Assembly: GCA_920105625.2 (NCBI GenBank) | Contig: OV050030.1 | Coordinates: 322,138,531 to 322,202,530 of the forward strand | Length of the DNA: 64,000 nucleotides | Direction of reading: 5' to 3' | DNA from: Clusia tigrina | Taxonomy: Eukaryota; Arthropoda; Insecta; Diptera; Clusiidae | Shown: in pieces, positions 41,880 through 54,050 of the stretch | How positions within the stretch are numbered: the stretch's first letter is position 1 | How the letters are laid out: each line of letters starts with the position of its first letter | Program-made: the position numbers and the translations under genes | The notes under the pieces: model-generated | Database searches by the model: none | What the model was told of the DNA's origin: nothing | Seen by the model: the letters and a program-made list of their open reading frames with translations, nothing else

Positions 41880-43157
41880 CTATTATTATTATTAATAACC
41901 TAAAAGAACACCGCGACCTAAAATATCTATTGTGCAGCCTCGACCCAACTAAAACAGTCCTAGACTGTTTATAAATCTCGTAACTGCTGTGGGCTTGATT
42001 TTAACTAGGTGATTTGGAGATATGAACCCACTGCCTAGGTAATTATGTCTGCGTCTTGCCACCGCTGGGCAAGTGCATAGAATGTGTTCTGCCGTTTCCT
42101 GCTGCTCTTGACAGAGTCGACAGGAATCGTCTTCTACCACGCCTATTTTTTTCAAATGGTAATTTAGTCTACAGTGTCCTGTTAAAAGTTCAGTATAGAG
42201 TTTGATATCATTTCTGCTGAGGTTTAAAGAAGCATCTACCCTGATGTGTTCAGGATCAATGAGTAGTCTCGACTGCCACATGCCTTTTTGGGCTCTCCAG
42301 TAGTTTAGCAGACCTCGTTTTTCCTGTTCGCACAACAAGTTATTTGTGAAGCTACTGTTTACCCCACAGAAGGGTTCTGGACATATAAAGGCAGTGCCTG
42401 CACCCCTTTTTGCTAAAGAATCTGCCATTTCATTGCCCTCATGTCCCTCACGTCCCGGTACCCACATTAGCGTAACAGAGTTTCTCGCTGCTAGGGTATT
42501 GAGAAGTTTACAGCATTCCCAGACCAGCTTTGATTGGAATGAGAAGTTTATTAATGATTTTAGAGCTGCCTGACTATCTGAGAGTATGCATATTTTGGTG
42601 TTGCGTGTACCCCTGCGTAGACATTCTCTAGCACATAACTCTAAAGCGTGGACCTCCGCCTGAAAAATGGAAGCTGTTTTTCCATTGCAATTGCTTTTTA
42701 GAAATTTGGCCCTACAATTCCAGCTCCTGCACTGCCATCTTCCATTTTGGACCCATCTGTATACCACAACTGTGAGTCCTGTTTTATTATTATTTCCTTG
42801 TTTCTCCAAGCTGAACGGTCACTGATGACCACTTTGAATTGCTTTGAGAAGTCTAATTTTCTGTCTAATTTGTCGAAGACTATGAGGCACGGAGAATTCC
42901 AGACAGTGTCCAGAATCTTTGCGTGCCCCGAAAGGTTGCCTTCTTTAAGATGGGCTAGATTAGGTAGCCTGAGGGCCGCTCTGGCCGCCATCCTTTTAAC
43001 TACAAGGTGTAGAGGAGTCAGTCCAGTGATCACTCCCAAAGCTAGTGTGGGGCACGTTCTCATTGCACCCGTCACACTCAAACAGGCTATACGGTGAATC
43101 TTGTTAATAGTCATCTGAGCTCTTGTTTGGTTTACTTTTGGCCACCATACCAACGAC
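41880..43157 (-). mobile_element. 5'-truncated LOA copy, same family as the full-length LINE
   Basis: Nearly identical (by eye about 97 percent) to 57884-59163: the end of RT, RNase H, the C-terminal Cys/His region and the 3' end with a (TAA)n-like tail. It was inserted in Jockey-1 and is truncated at the 5' side at 43157, where the sequence leaves the homology after CCAACGACG. One C is missing near 42680 relative to the full-length copy, which shifts the frame between LWYTDGSKMEDGSAGAGIVG and KTASIFQAEVHALELCAREC. No clear target duplication was found. Confidence 0.92.
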
Positions 43158-43259
43158 GTTGGTAATTATCTCTTGTTGGCTAGATAATTATCTAAACAAT
43201 TTAGGGACGACGGCTGCTACACATTATTCCCTTTAGAAGGCTACTAAAAAACTAAGTGC

Positions 43260-44230
43260 ATAATAATAATAACCCATTCATAAAAACAGAAAATAATACC
43301 TGGGCAAAAACGATTATTCAGCAAGCAACTACTCTCTTAAAACTTCGCAGAAAGTTTCAGTAACAACATGGACACTCAAAATATCTAATTTATCAACCTA
43401 CACAATGTCCGCTATAACAAACCAAAAATTACGACAATAGCTGAAATTAAAACACAAATCTCGAAACTGAAAAACAAAAAGATACCTTGATTCGATCTAA
43501 TCAACGGGAAAATATTAAAAGAAGTACCTGATTCTATAATAATATATATTAGCAATATATTTAATGCTTTATTTATACTAAATAATTTTCCAGTCATGTG
43601 GAAGGTAGATCAAATAATAGCAATTCCGAAACCAAACAAAGACGCAACAAGAACCAGCTCTTATCGACCCATCAGCCTCTTAAACTCTTTCAAAGGCTTT
43701 TGAGAAAATACTATGTGATCGAATTGAACCTGGACACAACAAAAAGTTATTGCAAGCCACCAGTTCGGATTTAGAAGGAATCATTCAACCGAGGACAAGC
43801 CCACAGAGTTTTTTGGACGACGTATTCTTTCACATTGCTATAGCGTTTGATAGAGTTTGGCATAAATAACTTTTAAATAAAATAAATAGTGCACAGTCTT
43901 TAAACTATTATTACTTATTAAAAAGTTTTATAAGCAACAGACACTTTTACATCAAGTACGACGACGAATTTTCAGATATATTACAAATGACAGCAGGAGT
44001 GCCCAAGGTAGAGTACTAGGACCACTTTTATATTTAATATATACTGCCAATATTCCAACCCCCACAACACCAGGAACCATGATAGCAACATTTGCAGATG
44101 ATACTGTACTCCTAGCGTCAAACCATGACGAAAAAATCGCGGCAAAGAATAATAAAAATACAGTCCTCGGTTTCAAAAAATTGTATATAGAAATAAACAA
44201 ATAGAAATCTGTTCAAATTGTATATACTAA
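43260..44230 (+). pseudogene. Jockey-1 RT
   Basis: RT fragments continue after the LOA insertion: FDLINGKILKEVPDSIIIYI near 43490, the fingers block IPKPNKDATRTSSYRPISLL, the palm with VPKVEY-like decay and the TFADDTVLLASNHDE box near 44092-44140. Several frames are needed. The region between 43157 and 43480 keeps only weak resemblance. Confidence 0.78.
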
Positions 44231-44474
44231 CAGGAAATCTAAAAAACATCCCCTAATAATTAAAGAAGTGTAAAGCGAACCTCATCCACAGAACTTCCAA
44301 ATAGGTTTTAATATTATCTTTTGGTATTTGTTTTTATATCATGTTTATTGGTATAATTAATTATTCAAACCAACTTAAAGTTAAGCTTAAAGCTAGGCAC
44401 TAACAGCTAGGGTTTTCGACCTATATTTTATATATTTATAGTAGATATGTTAAATTTCTAAAATTATTTCACAG

Positions 44475-44998
44475 TGTCTTCGGATTATTATGAATCTGGA
44501 AATGTTTCCATTTGTTGTTACATTAGTTATTAATGCTTTTATTGTTTTAATATTTTTCTTGCATATGTGGTCGGTTATGTTGCATTCTGATATGATGTGA
44601 TGGAAGCAGAGGGTGGTTTGGTTGCTGATTGGGCATGGTGGCCGGGAATAAGGTGTAAATAAGTAGTAGTGGGATAATCGCGTGTATCCTGTCCTAATGC
44701 GGATGTATTTTTAAGATATTTTCTTGGAACATTGGTAGGATATGTGAGTGCTTTTCCGGATGGGTTTATTAACTTATAGTGATGTTGGTACTTGTGCCAG
44801 TCCTGCTGTTATTTTGAAATATAGAAGTTCTATATGGCTTGCATGATGTCCATTTTGTGTTGGGTGGATTTTCGTATTATTGGAGCTGTCTGGAGCCAAA
44901 TTTTGCTAATTCGTCGTCTTCCTTGAATTCCAGCGTGTCCGGGGACCCACATCAGTTTAATTTTGATTGCATGTTGTGAGAGAATATCACGGATTTCG

Positions 44999-45002
<4 letters not shown>
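44475..45002 (-). pseudogene. LINE RNase H / ORF2 C-terminal fragment
   Basis: The minus strand reads [20 protein letters not shown], the RNase H signature of LINEs. Further on come RIRTGYTRLSHYYLFTP and a Cys/His pattern (CPISNQTTLCFHHIISEC). It is a short remnant with several stops and ends at the (TA)n tract. The clade is not fixed, but the GYTRLSHYYLF block resembles Jockey/I-type tails. Confidence 0.75.
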
Positions 45003-45217
<215 letters not shown>

Positions 45218-45219
45218 AT

Positions 45220-46316
<1,097 letters not shown>

Positions 46317-46499
46317 TATATAGTTACAAGCGAGACAAAAAGTGTATTACTTAAAATCAAAAGTCTTATATTCTATTTTACAATGAATACTTACAGTCTA
46401 CGTAAGTACCTTTCTGGTGTTCCAGTTACGCAATTGTTGATTGGTGTCAGTTGCTTAAGCTCGTTAAAGGTAATATACAAGAAACAAAAATTTAAATTA

Positions 46500-48595
46500 T
46501 AGCGCGGGGAAATTATTGGGTCTCTATAAAAAAACTTCGACACAGAAAACAGAAACTACTACACTTATCAGCTCAAAAGTAGCAAGGGCCTTAAAATTGT
46601 TATAAAGGGACTAGATTCAGATATTCCCCCCCTGAAATCAAAGAAGCATTAAAAGATGTAGGATTCGTAGCTTGCTCAATTATTAATATAATTATTCGCA
46701 ACAAAATCCCCAAAGCACTGTTTCGCGTAGAGCTTGAGTGGAAACCCAAATGCTTAAAAAAGGGAAGTACATGGCATATATCACCTCCGCTACCTTATGC
46801 ATAGTAGAAGGAGGTGGAGGAGCCCCTCAGACGGAATGGTCCAGTACAATGTACTAGTTACCAAGAGTTCGGGGACACTAGATCCTACTGCACACTACGT
46901 AGTGTATGTGTTGCCTTTGGTGATGTACACTCTACATCAACATGTACCAAGACCAGAACTGACATTGCTACTATAAAGTGTAGTAATTCTGGCGGAAACC
47001 ATACTGCCAACAACAGATGTTGCCCTGTTTACCAGGAAATTAGGAATAATTACCCTCGGCTAAAGAACAAGCGCACTCAAGTTTGTTCTAATATTCCTGT
47101 CATTGCACAACCACAGAAGCCAATTTTATATTGCGACACAGGGACAACGTACGCAGGGGTGCTTAAGTCACGGGCCGACCCGCAGATCAGTAGCGGTACA
47201 AATCATCAGAACTTTGAAGGAATGATAACAACGCTCACCCAATGTATCACTTAGTTCATGACTTCAATACAAACTATGATCCAAGAAATGAGAGAAACCA
47301 AAATCAGCTCATGCAGCATCTGCTAGCTCAGAAATGAGCATGTTGAAAATCTGTCAATGGAATGCAAACGGTGTAAGCCAGCATAAGTTATAAATCAATA
47401 ACTTTTTACTCTCGAATGAAATCGATATACTTCTCATATCGGAAACACATCTCAATTTTATGACACAAAGTATCCCGCTGGTAAAGCACATGGTGGCACT
47501 GGAATTTTAATCAAAAATAGAATAAAACATTTTACTATGGAAGAATACAACAAAGAGTACTTTTAAGCAAGTTTGGTCGGATGGGATGATAACATAACTA
47601 TTACGCTGTGTACTGTCCTCCAAAATTCAGAATATCAACAAATCAGTTTTCAGATTTTTTTCTCTTCCCTGGGAACAAGTTTCCTAGCTGCTGGCAACTA
47701 CAATGCTAAACACACCAAACTGGGACTCCCGGCTATTAACACCAAAAGGAAAACAACTGTATAAGTTCATGCTTTCTGGCACCAACCTAGAACCTAAAAC
47801 GAGAGCAATTAAAAGTGGAAACCCTTTTCGACCTCTCTTCAGATCACTCCCCTATAATAATATTACCTCAACAAAAAGTTACTCCCTACATTCGATTTCA
47901 CACCCCTTAGAACCAATTGGCTAAAATACAGAAAATGCGTTAGCTCTCATCTCGTTCTTAATCCACGTCTCAAAACTAATGAGGAATTAGAAACATTTCT
48001 AGAGCTATTTGCATCTACCATAAGACTAGCTGTGCTTCACGCCTCGTACAAACCCGACCATAACTGTGACAACTCTAGACACCTAAAAACTTCAACTCAA
48101 ATTCATTTTCTTCTAACTGAAAAAAGGGGGACACGTCGTGAAGGGCAAAATTTCAGATCTCCTTTCCTAAAACGGAAGTTATCTGTTGCAACCAAAAACT
48201 TTAGAAACGCCTTGCGTCAAGAATCAGAGCGCAGTTTGGATCGGTATATTCAACATCTTTCTTCTAATGAATTGCTTCGTCTAGGATGCCAATGCCTGGA
48301 AAATGTCAATAGTAACAACGATTCCGAAGCCAGGAAAAGATCTGTCCCAATCGGCATCCTATAGACCGATTAGCCTACTGCCTATCATGTCAAAACTCTT
48401 CGAAAAACTTTTTCTTAATAAAATAATACCACATCTAAATGAAAAACGCATTATTCCTCATCACCAATTTGGCTTTCGTGAATATCATAGCACAGTAGAG
48501 CAGGATCATCGAATAGTTAACGAAATATAAAATGTACTTGACAGAAAGCAATACTTCTCTGCCACAGTAAATTTTAACAGCGAGTTAGTTCAAGG
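46500..48595 (+). mobile_element. Jockey-2: decayed Jockey LINE with internal deletion
   Basis: The plus strand reads a Jockey ORF1 (GLKIVIKGLDSDIPPPEIKE near 46585, then Cys-rich knuckles), an ORF2 endonuclease start (CQWNANGVSQHKL, IDILLISETHLNF near 47350-47455) and part of the RT. The RT part has TTIPKPGKDLSQSASYRPIS, IMSKLFEKLFLNKIIPHLNE and HHQFGFREYHSTVEQ (48310-48510). Sequence after the RT fingers is missing, and spacing between endonuclease and RT is short. It is a different copy from Jockey-1. Confidence 0.82.
46814..47254 (+). pseudogene. Jockey-2 ORF1 zinc-knuckle region
   Basis: Three CCHC-like knuckles are recognisable: CTSYQEFGDTRSYC, CVAFGDVHSTSTC and CSNSGGNHTANNRCC. In each the second Cys of the usual CxxC is replaced (Tyr, Phe, Ser), a sign of decay. 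The C-terminal part contains TYAGVLKSRADPQISSG. The upstream half of ORF1 is in other frames at 46560-46810. Confidence 0.82.
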
Positions 48596-50580
48596 TCCAA
48601 TGACAAATAATTTGTTATATTTCAAAATAAAATTTTTTTTTGTCCTTATTTTATTTAAATTTTCCCAATATTTCGGATTCCTCTGGAAACCGTGCTCAGG
48701 ATATATAATTAGTAACAATTACATAGAGAAATATTTCCAATCAACAAATATATTGGCACTTACAATTTACATATCGGTCACTTAAATGTAAATTACAGAC
48801 TAAATATCAGACAACATAGAGAAAGGAAAGTCTTTTTCGCTGCCAGCGTCCGTAGCGGACACACCACGATTTTGAGTGGATTCACCACGATTTTCAGTGT
48901 ATTCGTGTACAACGTCCGTCAGATTTATTTCGCGGCTTTGCCGTGTGACGTTTAAGTTTCTTTGCTCCGCTAAATATAATATAACATGTCTAATATTAAA
49001 CAGTGGTCCTATTTTTTCTTTTGTCAGCTGTTTATATTTGTTGTGGATATGTTTTATGTTTACTTTTCTCGTACAAGTTTTCTGTATATATGTGCACAGC
49101 CATCCGTGTCCGTTTTATAATTAAGTCTTCGTTTTGATGGTAAGTTGGTGATATATAGCGTTTCCAGTTGGTATCGATTTTGTAGTGTTATTGTTTTTAT
49201 AATACCTGTGCTTCTTCGAAGTTCGGGTGATGTACACTAAAAAAAAATAAAAATAAAGATTAAAAAAAATAAAAATAAATTAATTAAAAATAAAAATAAA
49301 GATTTAAAAAATAAAAATAAATTAATTATAAATAATTTTTTCTCTGGCAATGGCCACAATATTTAGTGTAGCTAAATTGTTGAAATAATTTTACTTATTG
49401 TTGAAAAACAGATTGTAAATAAATTGGGAAAAAAATAAATTATAACAGGCTTCATGAAATAACATTTGCTAGTGTTTAGTTTAAGGTTATATTGTTGTAG
49501 CCTTTCTAAAATTTTTTAAATTTATGGATTACTACACTCAAAAACTATTATGTCAATATAAAGGAAAACTTAATGTCTAATTTAACATTCTCTGAAAACT
49601 ATTAAATGATATCTTTAAAACAAATGATATCTCTAAAAAACTGTATTCTCGCGACAAAATAAAAGTTGTCAAGTTGCTTGTTGACAACAAAAATTGTTAC
49701 TTGAAGAACAGATGGTAATAAGAAACAAAACATAATAAAAGTAAATTATATTTTTCTATTGTTTGCGTGTGGTGCCTTATAAATTGAATTGTAATTAGTG
49801 GAAGAAGAGCTCTTCCTGTGCATTTTAATAAATAATGGCACTGTTTCTTTATTTCTATGCACACGGTTCCTAAGAAAAGTGCGTGGGAAACAATTATTCT
49901 TTGCCATTGAGTCAAGAGTCTGTATCCCGTGCCTTGTTAATGTAAAAGCCTGTGAAGTTCGCTTCCCAAAAACATCCGAGGAGCAAACGAATATAAAACT
50001 TGGGGAATATACATATATGTATGTACTCAGTACCTAAAACGCTGCATCTTATTTTTTTAATGGATTTTATAGAAAGTTCGGGATTAATTCAACAATAGGG
50101 CCAATCGACTACACACATATCGGCATCGTATGCTTCAGTGTTGTGTGTTTATGCGTCTTTTTCCTAAATAAAATAATATCATTAATGCATTTGATAGACA
50201 CTAACAAATTTCCAAAACTCTTACAGTACAAAATCGTTTTCGCTCGCCATTTTCATTAGTTGAACAGATTTTTCTGTCAACATTGCACATTTTGGCAGCT
50301 GTGTTGCTTCTCACCACACGAGGTAAAATCGAGAAGCTTTTTCGTTGTTACCGACCCGCGAGAATAAGGTATGCAAAATATCAAAAAACATTTTTTTGAT
50401 AACCACTTTTATGAGAAACCCGAAACCGGTATCAAAAAACCGATTTCTGTTTTGAAATTCGCATGCCATAATCCTTTAGGAAATGAAGTATCATCAAATT
50501 CGAACAACTCCTTCTGTTTTTTCCAACTTTTGTATGGCAGCGGAGCACTGTGCGTCGGCTGGTATTTCTACTGTTTCTGC
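48596..50580. other. AT-rich region without recognised genes; small A-rich tandem repeat
   Basis: No transposon or gene motif was recognised. At 49240-49335 an A-rich 43-bp unit occurs about twice in tandem (AAATAAAGATT...AATTAATT). Around 48840-48930 there is CACCACGATTTT repeated twice. ORFs here are short and without family features. Confidence 0.5.
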
Positions 50581-51029
50581 CGTTTTTACCCCACGTCCTT
50601 TGTGCAGGTGAATTTAACAGTTATTGGCTTTAATCGCCTCCAGGGATTAGAGGCATAGTTGCCGATTATCAGTAGTTTACCGTTCTTGATCTCTTTACTG
50701 CTAAATACTCTCCATAGATGAGTAAATAGATCATTCACGGACATCATCAGGTCGGGATGCTTCTTTGTTTTGACACCCGCTGCCCTTGGTAATAATATGT
50801 ACTCCAGGGATGTTGTCCACAGAGCATGTTGACAACTCTGCTCCCAGCCGGACAGCTTCGATACTGTTGGTTTGGTGCTTGGTTGTAGTGGTTGATACGC
50901 ATCTGCCAGATACGTATAACAATAAGCGATGTAGGTCTGTTTTGATTGCACTTCTTCACCGAGTAATGGAATTATGGTAGATGCTAAAAACCCACCCTGT
51001 AGAGTTTAGGTAAATAGTAATTTCTTCTG

Positions 51030-51711
51030 ACTGACCTCCGAGCATTCCGATAGGTTATCAAAAATATCACTCCCAGAAACCTATACCTTGTCCTTGTCAA
51101 AACCGGACATTCACGAAGGTAATAGAAGAGTGTTTCTTTCTTAGTTAAGTCGCAACAGCTTCTGCAGTGGTTGTTGAAGGGGATACTCAGTCTATCCTTG
51201 TCGTTACTGTGCGATCCCTGTTAATTGACTCGCGTGCTCTACCCGCATTCTATGAGGTCCATGTCGCGCGTGACATTTTACAGGATGTTAGTAGCCTCCA
51301 CCTTCTATTTGCAAGCCGAAGACATGCAGGCACGCGTCTCTTCTCACGACCCCCAGGGGAACCGGCACTAGTACCGCCAGGCAATCGTCAAGACAAGCCC
51401 CCAACCGAACCAACTCAATAGCTTTCTCATTTTCCTCATTTTCTTATGGCCGGGAATCCAGATGAGGGTAATATCAGCATGATGGCATAGCTCTGTCAAC
51501 ACCTTTCTGCAATCTTTGACCAGCTTCGACTTTATAGTGGTGGATTAAAGAGCCTTTATTGTCGCCTGACTCTCGATAAAACTAGCAACCTTACATCTAT
51601 CTATGATGTGCGGTACTATTAGTCGAAACGCCTCTCTAATCGCCAGAACTTCCGCCTGAAATGGTGTGGAATTATTAGGTAACCATATGGATTAATTTGT
51701 GGCCACCAGTG
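51030..51711 (-). pseudogene. LINE-C RNase H and C-terminal Cys/His region
   Basis: RNase H is seen as degenerate IVPHIIDRCKVASFIESQAT and LCHHADITLIWIPGHK. The C-terminal region has IPFNNHCRSCCDLTKKETLF followed by RECPVLTRTRYRFLG. Stops interrupt it. It joins the RT part on the far side of the Transib element. Confidence 0.78.
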
Positions 51712-51747
51712 CACAGTGGCACTTTTGAGCTATTTAGGAGCTAAAAA
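51712..51747 (+). repeat. left terminal inverted repeat of Transib
   Basis: Starts CACAGTGGCACTTTTGAGC and ends GGAGCTAAAAA. It is a perfect inverse of the right end. Confidence 0.95.
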
Positions 51748-52079
51748 GTCGAAAATTTGGTTATGGCATTGGTGACTTTGTTTAGAAATATTTGGTTACC
51801 AGATGTTCACTGTGCAATATTTTTGTTTTTATTGCCACACTCGTTGCACCGTTACTTGTCAAAGTTGCTATTTGCCATGTGCTATTATTTTTGGTGAAAG
51901 TTCTTTGTTTTTAGATTAAATTCAAGAAGCCAATTTCAGTATTTCGCGAATTTATCAGCTCTAATTCGATAAATTTTTTTTAAGTTCATTAAATTTACTA
52001 ATAGGATTTAAAAAATCGAGGCTTTTACAATTGTCGTAAATTGCCGTAATTGCCGTTTAGGTAAGTGTATGCAAAAATA

Positions 52080-54024
52080 CATTAAAATTTGTGGACCTGA
52101 AGGTTTTAAGGTCTGCCAAAGTTGTGCATAACGCAACATTAATATAATTCTTACTGATTTTGAATCTTTGGTTAATCCCTAGTCGAATTACAAAAAGTTC
52201 ATCTGCGCCTAACTGCTCCAAATTGGATACGCCGTCGATTTCTCGAAAGGAGTTGTTGGAGGTTTGGGTTGCTCAACGAGACTGCAGCAAGAAAACTGCT
52301 GCTGTTTACAATCATGTATGTAGTAAACTTGGAATCGAAGACTTGGACAGTGACTATTATGGAAGCTATAATAAGGAAGAGTCAATTTTTTTAACAAATC
52401 TTAAAGCTATGTGGCGGAAAGTAGGACGATATACAGACAAAATGTTGCGAGACTATTCACCATGGCTTGAAAACTGCTTAGTTTTTGGAACTGATGAGCC
52501 AACTTCATCATCATGTCATCTTGGAAGACCTCAGGGCGATTTTGAAGATCTTTGTGAATCAGCAAAGAGAGCAAGAGTTCAATTTTTGGTTCAAAACTAT
52601 AGCCATGCAGAACTCGCGTATGCTGCTCGTGTAAGCTTAAACCGCGTTGGTCTTCGGAATGCAGTACAAGTAATAAAAGCAGCAACCATTTCTCCTGAAG
52701 AGGCAAAAAAAAAATGTTCTCCTCCCTCGAGTGTGAATGCAGTGAATATGGTCCCGAAGAAGCTTTATCACTTTATGTCGACTGCCATCTCCGAAAATAT
52801 TCTTATACGCTTATGTGACTTCGAAATCAGCAGATGTAAAACTTCAGGGGCTTCTTAATCACACCGTTGAAAGAATAGCACAAATCGAAGATGCTCGTAA
52901 AGTTTTAGAAGATAATCTGAAGGTGGTTGTTCTAGCTTGATAATGGATGTGAAATGGGGTTGCGATGGGAGTTCTAGTCATTCTCAGTACAACCAAAAAA
53001 TTGAAAACACCGAAAGTGATTTTAATGACAGCCATATTTTTTCTATCTGCATGGTCCCGCTACAATTAAAAACAATTGATTGGAAAGTTAATAATATGGG
53101 AAAATACGTCACCCTCTTCTGCCAGATTTTGTCGACCTAATAAAATTTATTTTGAAAAATAAACTAAAGATTAAATTTAAAATGAAACTGCATATATTCA
53201 AATGCAACTATCGGAATTGCAGCCTTCAATAATTAAAGTTAAAGAAAAAGATATTTTTGTTAGAAATGTGACAAAATTAACAATGATAGATGGCAAAACT
53301 TTGTGGTATTTGCAAAGCTACTCCGAAAGAGAGCTTTCTACTTTGCATGCGTATATCAGATGTTTGGAATGTATTCTACACATTGCTTACCGAATGAAGC
53401 TTAGGGTATGGAGAGTTACTGGGCCAGAACATCAAATAATTTATAAATCAACAAAAAAGTCTGTACAGGTAGGAATAAAAAATACAATGGGCTTGATTGT
53501 TGATGTGCCGAACCCGGGTACCGGTAATTCAAATAATGGCAACATTGCATGGCGATTTTTTTTACCAGTATTCCTTGGCAGCTCTTGCAACTGAGGTGAA
53601 TGAAGACTTGATTCGCCGATTTGGCGTTATTCTGAATTGCTTGTCAAGTGGGCTAGAAATAAATGACCAAGCATTTTCCGAATACTGTAGAGATACGGCC
53701 AAGGTATATGTTGAACATTATCCCTGGTATCCCAGACCTCGAAGTGTGCACCGAATCTTAATTCATGGACCAAGTATTGTAAAATCTTGTCTATTGCCCA
53801 TTGGTATAATGTCGGAGGAAGCTTTGGAACCTAGAAATAAAGACTTGAGGAGATTCCGCGAACATAACACCAGAAAAACAAGTCGTGTAGATACAATGTG
53901 CGATCTTTTCCACACCCCACTATTTTCTTCAGACCCTTTAATTTCTACTTTATCTAGAAACGACAGAACTCTACATAACTATTTTCATTTTTTTAGTGAA
54001 GAAATAATGTCTACTAAAAGTTGA
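52080..54024 (+). pseudogene. Transib transposase (RAG1-core-like DDE), frameshifted
   Basis: An N-terminal Cys pattern (KICGPEGFKVCQSC) is near 52085-52130. The frame from about 52160 holds SISRKELLEVWVAQRDCSKK and the helical region to 52858. First catalytic D: KWGCDGSSSHSQYNQK near 52947. Second: KLTMIDGKTLWYL near 53275. Then PNPGTGNSNNGNIAWRF near 53510 and a frame change near 53560. The C-terminal part has YVEHYPWYPRPRSVHRILIHG and the catalytic E block LPIGIMSEEALEPRNKDLRR near 53800, followed by LFSSDPLISTL. The three acidic residues correspond to those of RAG1. Four or more frame changes disable it. Confidence 0.88.
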
Positions 54025-54050
54025 ACAAACTTAATTTAATTCTTATTATA

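Larger units (their letters stand above)
40900..44270 (+). mobile_element. Jockey-1: decayed Jockey LINE split by a LOA insertion
   Basis: The plus strand carries the end of an ORF1, the endonuclease of ORF2 and, after the LOA copy, the RT. The parts are colinear and belong to one Jockey-type element. The RT shows AIPKPNKDATRTSSYRPISL near 43624 and AGVPQGRVLGPLLYLIYTAN with TFADDTVLLA near 43998-44118 (the first of these includes small indels). Many stops and indels are present. No 3' tail was recognised. Confidence 0.82.

Noticed and set aside
50055..50080. Third SINE copy (GGATTTTATAGAAAG)
   Set aside because: Only about 15 bp match the 3' unit; no B box.
50586..50951. 121-codon minus-strand ORF as a possible host exon
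   Set aside because: It lies directly downstream of the LINE-C coding end, has no recognisable domain, and other frames are equally open; more likely 3' untranslated LINE sequence.
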